Shown in pieces: positions 35,264 through 44,202 of a DNA stretch of 64,000 nt; position 1 is the first letter of the stretch, and the number at the start of each line of letters is the position of its first letter. The notes under the pieces were generated by a model. The model searched no databases. It saw only the letters and a program-made list of their open reading frames with translations, and had not been told where the DNA came from. Both the position numbers and the translations under genes were made by a program. The stretch covers positions 212,246 through 276,245 of the forward strand of contig JAPPMP010000005.1 in assembly GCA_028819005.1 (NCBI GenBank), read 5' to 3'. Source of the stretch: Acidimicrobiaceae bacterium. GTDB lineage: Bacteria > Actinomycetota > Acidimicrobiia > Acidimicrobiales > Aldehydirespiratoraceae.

Positions 35264-37900
35264 TCATCCTTGGGATTCGGGTTCGAGGTCGGCGCTGACG
35301 CGGATCTCGCTTTGGCCGGTGACTGTGCCGGGCGCAACCGCAAGGATCACACCAGCGGCTTTCACATCATCGATCACCTGATCAAGCATATCCAACTGTG
35401 GGCCGGAGGTTGCAAAAGACGCTGAAAGAACCGCGGTGCGCAATTTGCGCTTGTTCTCAGACTTCTTGCGGCGGACAGCGCTGAGAGCGTCTGCAGCCAC
35501 CCCGCTCGTGGCCGCACCGATGCCTCCCGCGGCCGCTCGCAGGCTGTCGCTTCTGGGCCAGTCAGCGGCGTGAACCGAGTCGTCATGCCACCAGCTCCAA
35601 ACCTCTTCGGTGACGAACGGCAGGAAAGGAGCGAACATTCGTTGCATCGTCGACAGGGCGAAACGAAGCGCGTGGCGGGCCGACTCGGCGCGCTGCGGGC
35701 CGAATTCGCCGTAGGCGCGGGCTTTCACCAGCTCCAGATAGTTGTCGGTGAACCACCAGAAGAACGCTTCGGTCCTTTCAAGGGCCCTGGCGTAGTCGAA
35801 GCGCTCGAACGCCGCGGTGGCGTCGTCGACGAGATCGGCGAGCCGGTCCAGCATTGAGCGGTCGAGGGGTTCGCTGACCTTGCTCGCATCATGGTCGCCT
35901 GTATAGGGGACGTCTGTGTCGCCCGTGCCCGAAGCGCCGAAACCGAGTGTGAACTTCGAAGCGTTCAACAGCTTGATCGCTAAGCGCCGCCCGATCTTCA
36001 TCTGCCCCTGATCAAAGGCAGTGTCGGTGCCGGGGCGGCCCGATGAGGCCCAGTAGCGAACAGCATCAGCGCCGTACTGTTCCAACAGATCGGTGGGGAC
36101 CACCACGTTGCCCTTCGATTTGGACATCTTCTTGCGGTCAGGGTCAAGGATCCAACCTGAGAGCGCGGCGTTGCGCCAGGGAGCAGCACCAGCGTCGAAA
36201 TGAGCCCGAACCACGGTGGAGAACAGCCAAGTACGGATGATGTCGTGTGCTTGCGGACGAACGTCCATCGGAAACGTGGCGGCGTAGAGGTCGGCGTCGG
36301 TTCTCCAGCCGGTCGCTATCTGGGGAGTGAGCGATGAGGTGGCCCAAGTGTCCATCACGTCGACCTCGCCGACAAAACCGTTGGGCTGACCCCGTTGCGC
36401 CTCTTCGAAGCCGTCGGGCACGTCGGTCGAAGGGTCGACCGGGAGTTGATCCTCGCGTGGACAGATGGGCTGGTCCCATCGTGGCTCTCCGTGGCCGTCG
36501 AGGGGATACCACAGCGGCAGCGGCACACCGAAGAAGCGCTGCCTGCTGATCAGCCAGTCTCCGTTGAGTCCCTCAATCCAGTTCGAATAGCGGGCCTGCA
36601 TGTAGTCCGGTATCCAGTTGATCTCATCGCCCCGAGCCACCAGAGCCTCACGCAGATCGGCGTCGCGGCCGCCGTTGCGGATGTACCACTGACGGCTCGA
36701 CACGATCTCGAGCGGTTTGTCGCCCTTCTCGAAGAACTTCACGGGATGAACGATCGGTCTGGGCGCGCCCCGCAGATCCCCTGATTCGCTGAGGATCTGC
36801 ACGATCTCTTCCTGTGCCTGCTTGACCCTTCTGCCGGCGAGCCGCTCATAGGCCGCGCAGCCGTCGGGCGAGCCCAGCCAATCCGGGGTCTCAGCGGTGA
36901 AACGGCCGTCCCGACCGATGACAGTGCGCACAGGGAGGTCGAGCTCCCGCCACCAGGTCACGTCGGTGGTGTCGCCGAAAGTGCAGATCATGGCGATACC
37001 GGTGCCCTTTTCGGGATCGGCGAGATGGTGGGGATGCACGGGCAGTTCAACACCGAAAACTGGGCTCAGCACCGTGACGCCGTCGAACAGAGGCTGGTAG
37101 CGCTCGTCATCCGGATGAGCAACCAGAGCGACACAGGAGGGAACCAACTCCGGGCGGGTGGTGTCGATCCATACTGGCTCGCCGCCGTCAGACCGTTGAA
37201 AGCGAAGGTTGTGATAGGCGCCCGGCACTTCCTTGTCTTCCAACTCAGCTTGAGCCACGGCGGTTTGGAAAGTGACGTCCCAGAGGGAGGGAGCCTCAAC
37301 CTGATATGCCTCACCGCGAGCAAGGTTGTCGAGAAAGGCGAGTTGGCTGACCCGTCTGCAGTGGTCGTTGATCGTCGTGTAGGTGCGGGTCCAGTCGACT
37401 GAGAGGCCGAGGTGGCGAAACAGTTGCTCGAAGACCTTCTCGTCCTCGCCTGTCAGCTCCAGGCACAGGTCGATGAAGTTCGGACGACTGATCGAGATCG
37501 GGCGGCGCTTCGAAACCTCTTTGGGGTTGCCGGCATCGGCGGGCGCTCTGAAATCGGCGTCGTAGGGCAGCGACGGGTCGCATACCACTCCGTAGTAGTT
37601 CTGCACACGCCGCTCGGTGGGGAGGCCGTTGTCGTCCCAACCCATGGGATAGAACACTTCACGGCCGGCCATGCGTTGATACCGGGCGACCGTGTCGGTG
37701 TGGGTATAGCTGAAGACGTGACCCACGTGCAGCGAGCCGCTGACCGTCGGCGGCGGGGTGTCGATCGAGAAGACTTCATCGCGCGGTCTGCCGGGGTCGA
37801 AATGGTAGATGCCGGCGCGATCCCATACGGCATCCCACTTCTTCTCCAGACCGACCAGATCAGGCTTTTCGGGAAGTCGCAGCGTAGCCATATGGGCCAT
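35264..37900 (-). CDS. valS: Valyl-tRNA synthetase
   Basis: An 878-residue class I synthetase that charges tRNA-Val. The HIGH-type motif is in SGSLHVGHVFSYTHTDTVARYQRM, KMSKS is in DPDRKKMSKSKGNVVVP, and an editing domain lies between. C-terminal residues form the anticodon-binding part; the long coiled-coil tail is short or altered here, which is common in actinobacteria. ATG at 37900 is my choice; an ATG at 37891 and a GTG at 37945 are also in frame and no start has a convincing ribosome site. The start region of ltaE and the valS stop share the decamer TCGATCATCC (35241-35250, 35260-35269). Confidence 0.95.
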   Translation of the reverse strand: MAHMATLRLPEKPDLVGLEKKWDAVWDRAGIYHFDPGRPRDEVFSIDTPPPTVSGSLHVGHVFSYTHTDTVARYQRMAGREVFYPMGWDDNGLPTERRVQNYYGVVCDPSLPYDADFRAPADAGNPKEVSKRRPISISRPNFIDLCLELTGEDEKVFEQLFRHLGLSVDWTRTYTTINDHCRRVSQLAFLDNLARGEAYQVEAPSLWDVTFQTAVAQAELEDKEVPGAYHNLRFQRSDGGEPVWIDTTRPELVPSCVALVAHPDDERYQPLFDGVTVLSPVFGVELPVHPHHLADPEKGTGIAMICTFGDTTDVTWWRELDLPVRTVIGRDGRFTAETPDWLGSPDGCAAYERLAGRRVKQAQEEIVQILSESGDLRGAPRPIVHPVKFFEKGDKPLEIVSSRQWYIRNGGRDADLREALVARGDEINWIPDYMQARYSNWIEGLNGDWLISRQRFFGVPLPLWYPLDGHGEPRWDQPICPREDQLPVDPSTDVPDGFEEAQRGQPNGFVGEVDVMDTWATSSLTPQIATGWRTDADLYAATFPMDVRPQAHDIIRTWLFSTVVRAHFDAGAAPWRNAALSGWILDPDRKKMSKSKGNVVVPTDLLEQYGADAVRYWASSGRPGTDTAFDQGQMKIGRRLAIKLLNASKFTLGFGASGTGDTDVPYTGDHDASKVSEPLDRSMLDRLADLVDDATAAFERFDYARALERTEAFFWWFTDNYLELVKARAYGEFGPQRAESARHALRFALSTMQRMFAPFLPFVTEEVWSWWHDDSVHAADWPRSDSLRAAAGGIGAATSGVAADALSAVRRKKSENKRKLRTAVLSASFATSGPQLDMLDQVIDDVKAAGVILAVAPGTVTGQSEIRVSADLEPESQG

Positions 37901-37993
37901 GAGGTTACCGTCCAAGCCGCCCACCCGGATCACTGTTGCAATCACCGCCCCGCCGTCCGGGGCGGCTGTGGCCGATGCAGTTGCTCAGTTTGG

Positions 37994-38908
37994 CTATTCG
38001 GCGACTTTGGGTTGCTCGGCAGCGGTCCGGTAGTCGTCGTAGGGCTCGTCCCTCTCGCTGAGCGCGGCGGTCAGACCCTTCTGTTTGATGTTGCCGATGA
38101 ACAGCTTCATCGATTCGCTGTGCACACCCAGCGCGCACAGCTCGGTGCCGGCTCGGATACCGGTGCGCAGGCCCATCACCTCCATCTGCCGATGAACCAC
38201 ACGTTTGTTGAGTTGGACCACGTCAGTGGGGGTCTGCGTGATCCGCTCGGCAATCTTGAGCACCTCAGCAGACAGATCCTCAGCAGGGAACGCTTTGTTC
38301 GCCCATCCGTACTCGACTGCTTCGACGCCGCTGACTGAATCGCCGGTGATCATCATCTCCATGGCCTTGCGCATCCCCATGAACCAGGCATGGAAGTGCA
38401 TGTCAGGCACGCCGAAACGAGTTGCCGGGTAACCCATCTGGGCGTCTTCGGCTACGTAGACGAGATCACAGCAAGTTGCGAGTTCGCTGCCGCCTGCCAG
38501 GCAGTATCCGTGAACCTGGGCGATCACCGGCTTGGCCAGATCCCAGATGCTCATCCAACCCTCGGTGACATGGCGCGGCCATTGCCCCTCGCCTTGGGCG
38601 GTGAAGAACGGCAGCTCATAGTCGGCGTTGCCGCCGGCGAGGTCGTATCCGGCAGAGAAGGACGGGCCGTCGCCCCTCACGACCGAAACCTTGATGTCGT
38701 CGTCATCGTCGGCGTCTCGAAGCGCACCGAGTATCGCGCCCCGCAAAGGGTGGATCAGTGAGTTGCGCTTGTCGGCCCGGTTGAAAGTAATCCTGCGGAC
38801 TCCAGGTATCGGATCGTCGAGCAGAACCCACTGATGTTCGTCTGCTGCTTGGGGGTCACCATTGTCCGCAGCGCTTGGATTGGCCGTTTCTTGGCTGTAT
38901 TCGCTCAT
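37994..38908 (-). CDS. Enoyl-CoA hydratase/isomerase family protein
   Basis: A 304-residue crotonase-superfamily protein. The oxyanion-hole segments are SFSAGYDLAGG and QVHGYCLAGGSELATCCDL. The first 30 residues are an acidic Ala/Asp-rich extension. A stretch of His/Met/Phe residues (FGVPDMHFHAWFMGMRKAMEMMITG) replaces the more usual catalytic loop, so the exact reaction (hydration, isomerisation or hydrolysis) is uncertain. It is an isolated gene upstream of valS on the same strand and divergent from folD. Confidence 0.85.
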   Translation of the reverse strand: MSEYSQETANPSAADNGDPQAADEHQWVLLDDPIPGVRRITFNRADKRNSLIHPLRGAILGALRDADDDDDIKVSVVRGDGPSFSAGYDLAGGNADYELPFFTAQGEGQWPRHVTEGWMSIWDLAKPVIAQVHGYCLAGGSELATCCDLVYVAEDAQMGYPATRFGVPDMHFHAWFMGMRKAMEMMITGDSVSGVEAVEYGWANKAFPAEDLSAEVLKIAERITQTPTDVVQLNKRVVHRQMEVMGLRTGIRAGTELCALGVHSESMKLFIGNIKQKGLTAALSERDEPYDDYRTAAEQPKVAE

Positions 38909-39029
38909 GGCTCGACTCTACGGCGCGCGGCCGCATCGGCGAAATTCGGACAGGACTGAGATACGGACAAAATCACAGATGTTGTGCCGGCGGGGGCGGG
39001 TGATCTTGTGGCCGGACTAGCCTACGGGC

Positions 39030-39926
39030 GTGACTTCTTACGATGACTTCGAGCGCACGCCCGGCGGGGCTGTTCTCATGGACGGAAACCTGCTGCGCGA
39101 TGAGATTGTGGCAGCCATACGCGCAGAGATTGAATCGCTGCGCAACCCCGAGGTTTGTCTTGCCACCGTGCTGGTGGGCAGCGACAGACCGAGCCAGATC
39201 TATGTTCGCAACAAGCATCGCAAGGCCCAGGAAGCGGGGATGGCGTCGCGCCATGTGGAACTGGGCGAAGATGCGACGCAGGACGAGGTCGAAGCAGCGG
39301 TCGGCGATCTGGCGGCTGACCCGTCGGTCCACGGCATTCTTGTGCAACTTCCCGTTCCCGTCGGGATCGACGCCGAAGCGGTGCTCGATTTGATCCCACC
39401 CGAGAAAGATGTCGACGGCTTGACCGAACGGTCGATGGGCCGACTAGTCCGCGGTCGTTTGGGGCACGTTCCCTGCACGCCGTTGGGAGTGATGGAACTT
39501 CTGGAGCGTTACGGAATCGAGACCAGCGGCAAACGGGCAGTCGTCATCGGACGCTCCACACTGGTCGGCCTGCCTCAGGTGCTGTTGCTGGGCCGCAAGG
39601 GCTGCGATGCCACTGTGACGCTCGCCCACAGCCGAACGGCCGATCTGGCAGGATTGTGCCGACAGGCAGACATCATCATCGCTGCGGCGGGAATGGCCCG
39701 ATTGGTGACCGCAGACTTTGTGAGCCCAGGTGCGGCTGTGGTCGACGTGGGCATCTCCCGCACCGAGGCGGGCATCGTCGGCGATGTCGACTTCGACAGT
39801 GTGCAGGACGTCGCGGGAGCAATCACCCCGATGCCGGGGGGCACCGGTCCCATGACGATCGGCTGCCTGCTCAAGAACACGCTGGCCGCAGCCCGGATGA
39901 TGGGTGCAATCGGGTCCGGAAGCTAA
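39030..39926 (+). CDS. folD: Methylenetetrahydrofolate dehydrogenase/cyclohydrolase FolD
   Basis: A 298-residue bifunctional enzyme that interconverts 5,10-methylene-THF, methenyl-THF and 10-formyl-THF. Signatures are VGSDRPSQIYVRNKHRKAQEAG (catalytic Lys), GILVQLPVP, PEKDVDGL, PCTPLGVMELL, VVIGRSTLVGLP (NADP site) and MPGGTGPMTIGCLLKNTL. GTG at 39030 gives a short extra N-terminus (MTSYDDFERTPGG) before the fold; an ATG at 39078 is an alternative. Together with fhs (42122-43819) it links methylene-THF to formate and ATP. Confidence 0.96.
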   Translation: MTSYDDFERTPGGAVLMDGNLLRDEIVAAIRAEIESLRNPEVCLATVLVGSDRPSQIYVRNKHRKAQEAGMASRHVELGEDATQDEVEAAVGDLAADPSVHGILVQLPVPVGIDAEAVLDLIPPEKDVDGLTERSMGRLVRGRLGHVPCTPLGVMELLERYGIETSGKRAVVIGRSTLVGLPQVLLLGRKGCDATVTLAHSRTADLAGLCRQADIIIAAAGMARLVTADFVSPGAAVVDVGISRTEAGIVGDVDFDSVQDVAGAITPMPGGTGPMTIGCLLKNTLAAARMMGAIGSGS

Positions 39927-39929
39927 CGT

Positions 39930-41189
39930 TCAGCTCGGACTCAGGTGGTCGGTGGCGCCTACTCCGAATACCTGCAAGAACACGCCGGCCGGCGCCTTCG
40001 GGTAGAGGAAACTCGATTTCGGGGGCATCAGTTCTCCGCTCGCGGCGACTGCCATGATGTCGGTGATGTCTGTCGGGTAGACCAGTAGGCCCACGAACCC
40101 GTCGGTGTCGCAACGAGCCGTCAACTCCTTGACTCCAGTCGGCGCCGGAACGTAGTCGATGTCGCTGTCCTCGCGCAGCTCGTCTACGCCGAGAACTCTG
40201 CCGATGACTTCGACGCGGAGCCTCTCGACATCGAGCGAAGCCAGAGTGCTGGAGCTGTCCGGGGGATCGAGGCGCAGCCGGAACCAACAACCCTGGTGGT
40301 AGACGCCGACTTCGCCTCTTGAACGCGGTTGAGCCGCCCAGGCACTGTCGACCGCGCTGATGGTTCCCACGGCCTGCAGGGCGGCGACCAACTCTGCTGT
40401 GGAGCGTCGCGCCGAATCGGGTGCTCTGCGATGAAAGGCCTCGACCCGCAGATGGTCGTGGGGAAACAATACTGCGAGGGTCCGAGAGAAGGAGATGTTG
40501 CCCTGATGCGCGTTGCGGGCCCCGATTGCCGCAGCGCATCGATGATGGCCGTCCGTGACGAACAACTCCAGATCCTCTAGCAGCGGTTGGATGCTTGAAG
40601 TTTCCTCTGTGCCTAGAGTCCACACTTGGTTCCTGATTCCCTCTGTCACGACGTCGATGTCTGGTGTGGCCATGGACGCTGCTGTGAGCAGCTGCTGCAG
40701 TTCCGGCATCGCCACATGGGTCAGAGATATCGGCGATGAAGTCGCGCCGACGGAGTTGAGATGGTCGGTCAACAGAGAGGCCCGTTCGGGACGCACGTTC
40801 TCATGGGTGAGAACCCGTCCATCGTGCAGCCCTTCGATGTCGAGGGCTCCTACAATGCCGATCTGTGAGAAGGGCTCTTGAGATCGTCCGTCTCCAGAGG
40901 AGCTCATCCGGTAAACGTAGAAGGCGGCGTGGTCGCTGGGTTTGAAGGCGTCGGCGGAGAGGATCTGTCGAAAGGTTCCTGTGCTGAGCGCGACGAGTTC
41001 GTCTATATCGCATTCCGGGGACAAGTCCTCAGGAGAACGTGTCACCCCCAGGTAGCTGAACGGGTTGCCTTCGACGACGCCTCGGCGCTGCTCGGGGGTT
41101 TTGGAGTCGGTTGCGCTCGCGATCACCCTCTCAGCCCATTCGGGTCGTATCAGCCAACCCTGGAACGGCGCAAGAAGGGGGGAGCTCAT
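39930..41189 (-). CDS. DUF1015 family protein
   Basis: A 419-residue member of the DUF1015 family, which has been linked with ParB-like serine kinases. Diagnostic segments are LFVTDGHHRCAAAIGARN (family: ADGHHRYETA) and the C-terminal LMPPKSSFLYPKAPAGVFLQVF. The family is often found near phosphoserine or serine/glycine genes in bacteria; that would fit the one-carbon neighbourhood, but function here is inference. It is convergent with folD (3 bp between stop codons) and 12 bp downstream of the metF-like gene on the same strand. Confidence 0.8.
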   Translation of the reverse strand: MSSPLLAPFQGWLIRPEWAERVIASATDSKTPEQRRGVVEGNPFSYLGVTRSPEDLSPECDIDELVALSTGTFRQILSADAFKPSDHAAFYVYRMSSSGDGRSQEPFSQIGIVGALDIEGLHDGRVLTHENVRPERASLLTDHLNSVGATSSPISLTHVAMPELQQLLTAASMATPDIDVVTEGIRNQVWTLGTEETSSIQPLLEDLELFVTDGHHRCAAAIGARNAHQGNISFSRTLAVLFPHDHLRVEAFHRRAPDSARRSTAELVAALQAVGTISAVDSAWAAQPRSRGEVGVYHQGCWFRLRLDPPDSSSTLASLDVERLRVEVIGRVLGVDELREDSDIDYVPAPTGVKELTARCDTDGFVGLLVYPTDITDIMAVAASGELMPPKSSFLYPKAPAGVFLQVFGVGATDHLSPS

Positions 41190-41201
41190 GGTGTTGCGGG
41201 G

Positions 41202-42077
41202 TTATCTGAGCGTGGCTTGTTGCCACCGAAGCGTGGCGGCCACCTGGTTGAAGGTGAACATATGAAGGCCCTCGATGCCCAAAGAGCCGAACTCGTCGGC
41301 TAGGGGGTCGATGACGTCGCTGGGGTTGTAACCGGCCGAAGAGAATAGCTTCAGCAGGCCAGTCCTGTTCTTCTGGACGTATCTCAGAGAGGCTCCCACG
41401 CCTAGCCGCATACCCATGCGGATGAGCTTCGCTCGGTCCACGACGCCCGCGACCCCGAGATGCACCGGCATGGTCAGGCCTTCGGTGCGTTGCGAGGTCA
41501 GCCAGGAAACGATCGTGTCAGTCGAAAAGCACATCTGCGTGGACGCGTGTCCCTTGATTCCCGCCTCGCCGAACAGCTCCTGTTTGTCGATCAACGCTTG
41601 GCGCAATGCCGAATCGTCGATGAAGGCGTGACCGTCGGGGTAGGAGGACACGCCCACCGCAGTGATGTCTCCGGCGCCGATTTCGAGTAGGGGCTTCAGC
41701 AGCGACATGGCGTCGGGATAGTCGCCTGCGTCCTGCGCATCGCCTGCGATGCAGAAGATCTCCCGGAGCCCGAGTTGCTTGATGCGCGCTGCTATCGAGC
41801 GCAGGTGTGCCGCGTCGGCGACCTTGCGAGCCGCGAGATGGGGAATCGGGCGATGACCAAGGTCGAGCAGTTCGGCACACACGTCGAGGGTGTCCTCGAG
41901 AGGCTTGACCGGGGATGCGGTCACACTGACACGGGCATTGGCGGGAAGCTGCTGGATCGCCTCGGGCAGGCTCTTCAGCGGGATGACTTCATAGGTCATG
42001 TCGGAAATCGCGGCCCGCGCCGCTGGGGAGCTGATCGCTTGGGGGCCGGGGCGCAGGATCTTGGCGAGTGGGTTCAC
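41202..42077 (-). CDS. Methylenetetrahydrofolate reductase-like protein
   Basis: A 291-residue TIM-barrel protein of the MetF type. The segments ISDMTYEVIPLKSLPEAIQQLP, ARVSVTASPVKPLEDTLDVC, REIFCIAGDAQDAGDYPDAMSLLKPL and GHASTQMCFSTDTIVSWLTSQR align with the flavin- and folate-binding strands of MetF. The classic TWGAGG-type segment is replaced, so activity is less certain than for E. coli MetF. The GTG at 42077 has GGAG four bases upstream. It lies 44 bp downstream of fhs on the same strand and is probably co-transcribed, consistent with a folate-linked role. Confidence 0.8.
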   Translation of the reverse strand: MNPLAKILRPGPQAISSPAARAAISDMTYEVIPLKSLPEAIQQLPANARVSVTASPVKPLEDTLDVCAELLDLGHRPIPHLAARKVADAAHLRSIAARIKQLGLREIFCIAGDAQDAGDYPDAMSLLKPLLEIGAGDITAVGVSSYPDGHAFIDDSALRQALIDKQELFGEAGIKGHASTQMCFSTDTIVSWLTSQRTEGLTMPVHLGVAGVVDRAKLIRMGMRLGVGASLRYVQKNRTGLLKLFSSAGYNPSDVIDPLADEFGSLGIEGLHMFTFNQVAATLRWQQATLR

Positions 42078-42121
42078 TTGACTCCAGTGTTCAGGACAGG
42101 CCCTCTGATGGGGCGTTGGTT

Positions 42122-43819
42122 CTAAGAAAGACCGACGACGTTGCCGTCGGCGTCAATGTCGATGGACTTGGCGGCCGGGATCTTTCCCAGGCCGGGCATG
42201 GTCCGCATATCGCCGCAGAGGGGGTAGATGAAACCGGCGCCGACACTCGCTCTTACCTCGCGTACAGGCAGGGTCCAGCCGGTGGGGGCGCCCTTCAATG
42301 CGGGGTTGGAACTGATGGAGAGATGCGTTTTGGCTATGCACACGGGCAGATCGGCGAAACCCGCCTCCGTATAGGTGGCCAGCTGTTTGTCAGCCTGGGC
42401 GGTGTACTCCACATCGTCTGCGCCGTAGACCTTGGTGGCCACCGCATGGATCTTGTCCTTGAGCGATGCCTCGCTCGGATACAGCAGTTGGAATTCGCTC
42501 GGTTCAGCCGCCGCCGCAGCCACCGCTTCGGCCAACTCGGCAGCCCCGCGTCCTCCATCTGAGAAGTGAGTGGACACCGCCGCGCGGGCGCCGTACTCAT
42601 CGGCAATCTCACCGATCGCAGCTATGTCGCCGGGATGGTCCTCGGGGAAGACATTGATAGCGACCACCGGCGTGCAACCGTGTACCTGCATGTTCTCAAG
42701 CTGTTTGCGCAGGTTGTCGCCGCCCATGTGGACTTCGTCGGGATTCTCGGCCAGCAACGCCTCGGGCAGAGGCCTTCCTGCAACGATCTTGTGCTTGCCG
42801 GAGTGGGCTTTGAGGCCTCGCACCGTGGCGACGAGCACGGCGGCGTCGGGCGCGATCCCGGAGTAACGACACTTGATGTTGAAGAATCGCTCCGCTCCCA
42901 TGTCTGCGCCGAATCCTGCCTCGGTCAGCAGGAACTCGCTGGTATGGATGCCGATCTGGTCGGCGATGATCGAACTGTTGCCGGTGGCGATGTTGCCGAA
43001 AGGCCCGGTGTGAACCAGCGCCGGAGTGTTCTCCAGCGTCTGCATCAGGTTGGGTTTGATGGCCTCTTTCAAGATCACGGCCATCGAGCCCGCCGCGCCG
43101 ACGTCTTCGGCGGTGATCGGAGTCCCGGCCTTGTTGTAGCCCAGCACGATCCGCCCCAGCCGGGAACGCAGGTCTTGGAGCGAAGTGCACAGCGACAGGG
43201 CGGCCATGACTTCGGATGCGGCCGTGATGTCGAATCCCGTTTCACGGGGGACGCCGTCGAGCCGTCCGCCGAGACCGATCACGGCATTGCGCAGGGCGCG
43301 GTCGTTGACGTCGAGCACGCGTCGCCAGGTGATGTTGTGAACGTCGAAACCTGCTTCGTTGCCGTGGTAGATGTGAGCGTCGAGCATTGCCGAGCAGAGG
43401 TTGTGGGCCGCGGTGACGGCGTGCATGTCGCCGGTCAGATGGAGGTTGAACAGCTCCATGGGCACGACCTGGCTGTAGCCCCCTCCCGCGGCGCCGCCCT
43501 TTATCCCGAACGTCGGCCCCATCGAGGGCTGGCGGATGGCGATCGTGGCCGTTCTGCCGATGTGCTGGAACGCTTGGCCGAGACCGACCGTCGTGGTCGT
43601 TTTGCCTTCGCCAAGCGGCGTCGGGGTGATGGCTGAAACGACGACGTACGCCGCTCTGGGGCGGTCGCTCATCTTCTCGATGGCGTCGAGCGAGATCTTG
43701 GCTGCGCCCACGCCATAGGGCTCAAGACACTCAGCCGGGATACCGGCGCTGTGCGCGATGTCGGTCAGAGGTTTGAGCTTTGCCTGGTTGGCTATTTCTA
43801 GGTCGCTGGGAAAGGCCAT
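42122..43819 (-). CDS. fhs: Formate-tetrahydrofolate ligase
   Basis: A 565-residue formyl-THF synthetase that interconverts formate, THF and ATP with 10-formyl-THF. The P-loop is ITPTPLGEGKTTTTVGL, followed by QPSMGPTFGIKGGAAGGGYSQVVPMELFNLHLTGD, NLMQTLENTPALVHTGPFGNIATGNSS and the C-terminal SVGAGFIYPLCGDMRTMPGL. AGGAG lies five bases before the ATG. In a catabolic setting it would run toward formate and yield ATP, handing formate to the dehydrogenase at 55122-59819. A 27-bp palindrome lies upstream. Confidence 0.97.
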   Translation of the reverse strand: MAFPSDLEIANQAKLKPLTDIAHSAGIPAECLEPYGVGAAKISLDAIEKMSDRPRAAYVVVSAITPTPLGEGKTTTTVGLGQAFQHIGRTATIAIRQPSMGPTFGIKGGAAGGGYSQVVPMELFNLHLTGDMHAVTAAHNLCSAMLDAHIYHGNEAGFDVHNITWRRVLDVNDRALRNAVIGLGGRLDGVPRETGFDITAASEVMAALSLCTSLQDLRSRLGRIVLGYNKAGTPITAEDVGAAGSMAVILKEAIKPNLMQTLENTPALVHTGPFGNIATGNSSIIADQIGIHTSEFLLTEAGFGADMGAERFFNIKCRYSGIAPDAAVLVATVRGLKAHSGKHKIVAGRPLPEALLAENPDEVHMGGDNLRKQLENMQVHGCTPVVAINVFPEDHPGDIAAIGEIADEYGARAAVSTHFSDGGRGAAELAEAVAAAAAEPSEFQLLYPSEASLKDKIHAVATKVYGADDVEYTAQADKQLATYTEAGFADLPVCIAKTHLSISSNPALKGAPTGWTLPVREVRASVGAGFIYPLCGDMRTMPGLGKIPAAKSIDIDADGNVVGLS

Positions 43820-43873
43820 TTTTGCTCCTGCGCGGGCGGCGCAGTCGGCGCCGCACGCTCATTGCTTCCGGTT

Positions 43874-43920
43874 GAATCGTTCCGTATTGCGGAACGATTC
43901 CGCGATACGGACCCATTGTA
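43874..43920 (-). promoter_or_regulatory. fhs promoter with tandem palindromic operator
   Basis: Bases 43874-43900 form a perfect 11-bp-arm inverted repeat centred on GTTCCG-TATTG-CGGAAC (43879-43895). A second, weaker half-overlapping site TCCG-CGATA-CGGA lies at 43899-43911, its centre 18 bp away. On the minus strand TACAAT (43915-43920) is a good -10 placed so that transcription would start within the operator, a position suited to repression. The motif resembles IclR-family operators; similar sequences lie upstream of formate dehydrogenase and of the IclR gene. Confidence 0.65.
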
Positions 43921-44202
43921 GCCCTTTCATGCTGGTCGTGTGTTTGCCAGATCTGCAGAAATTTGCGCGTTGTTGAAACCGTCCGGAATGAACGTCTCAC
44001 GGCTTTGCAACGGCTCTGCCTGCTAGGGGCAATATCTCGTCCGTTGAACGCAGTGCTGAAAAAAGCGAGCTTCTAATCCTGCTGTCGCGTGCAAACTGAA
44101 CGATCGTCCAGTATTGTTTCCGCGGGTTGTGCCGCAACGCACGCACTGCGATGCCGGCGGCACCGACCGGCACGACAATCGACTTCAGAATAGAGTCCAA
44201 CC
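43921..44202. other. Gene-free stretch upstream of the DMGDH-like gene
   Basis: About 280 bases without a convincing coding region on either strand. It holds the upstream part of the fhs promoter and must hold the promoter of the divergent gene at 44203. I looked for a glycine or folate riboswitch core and did not see one. GAATAGAGTCCAACC precedes the GTG start and offers only a weak ribosome site. Confidence 0.5.

Noticed and set aside
43874-43900. The long palindrome as a transcription terminator
   Set aside because: It lies between two divergent gene starts, so no transcript ends there, and it has no T-run.
43921-44202. Glycine or folate riboswitch upstream of the DMGDH-like gene
   Set aside because: No recognisable conserved core or paired-helix pattern of either class was found by eye.
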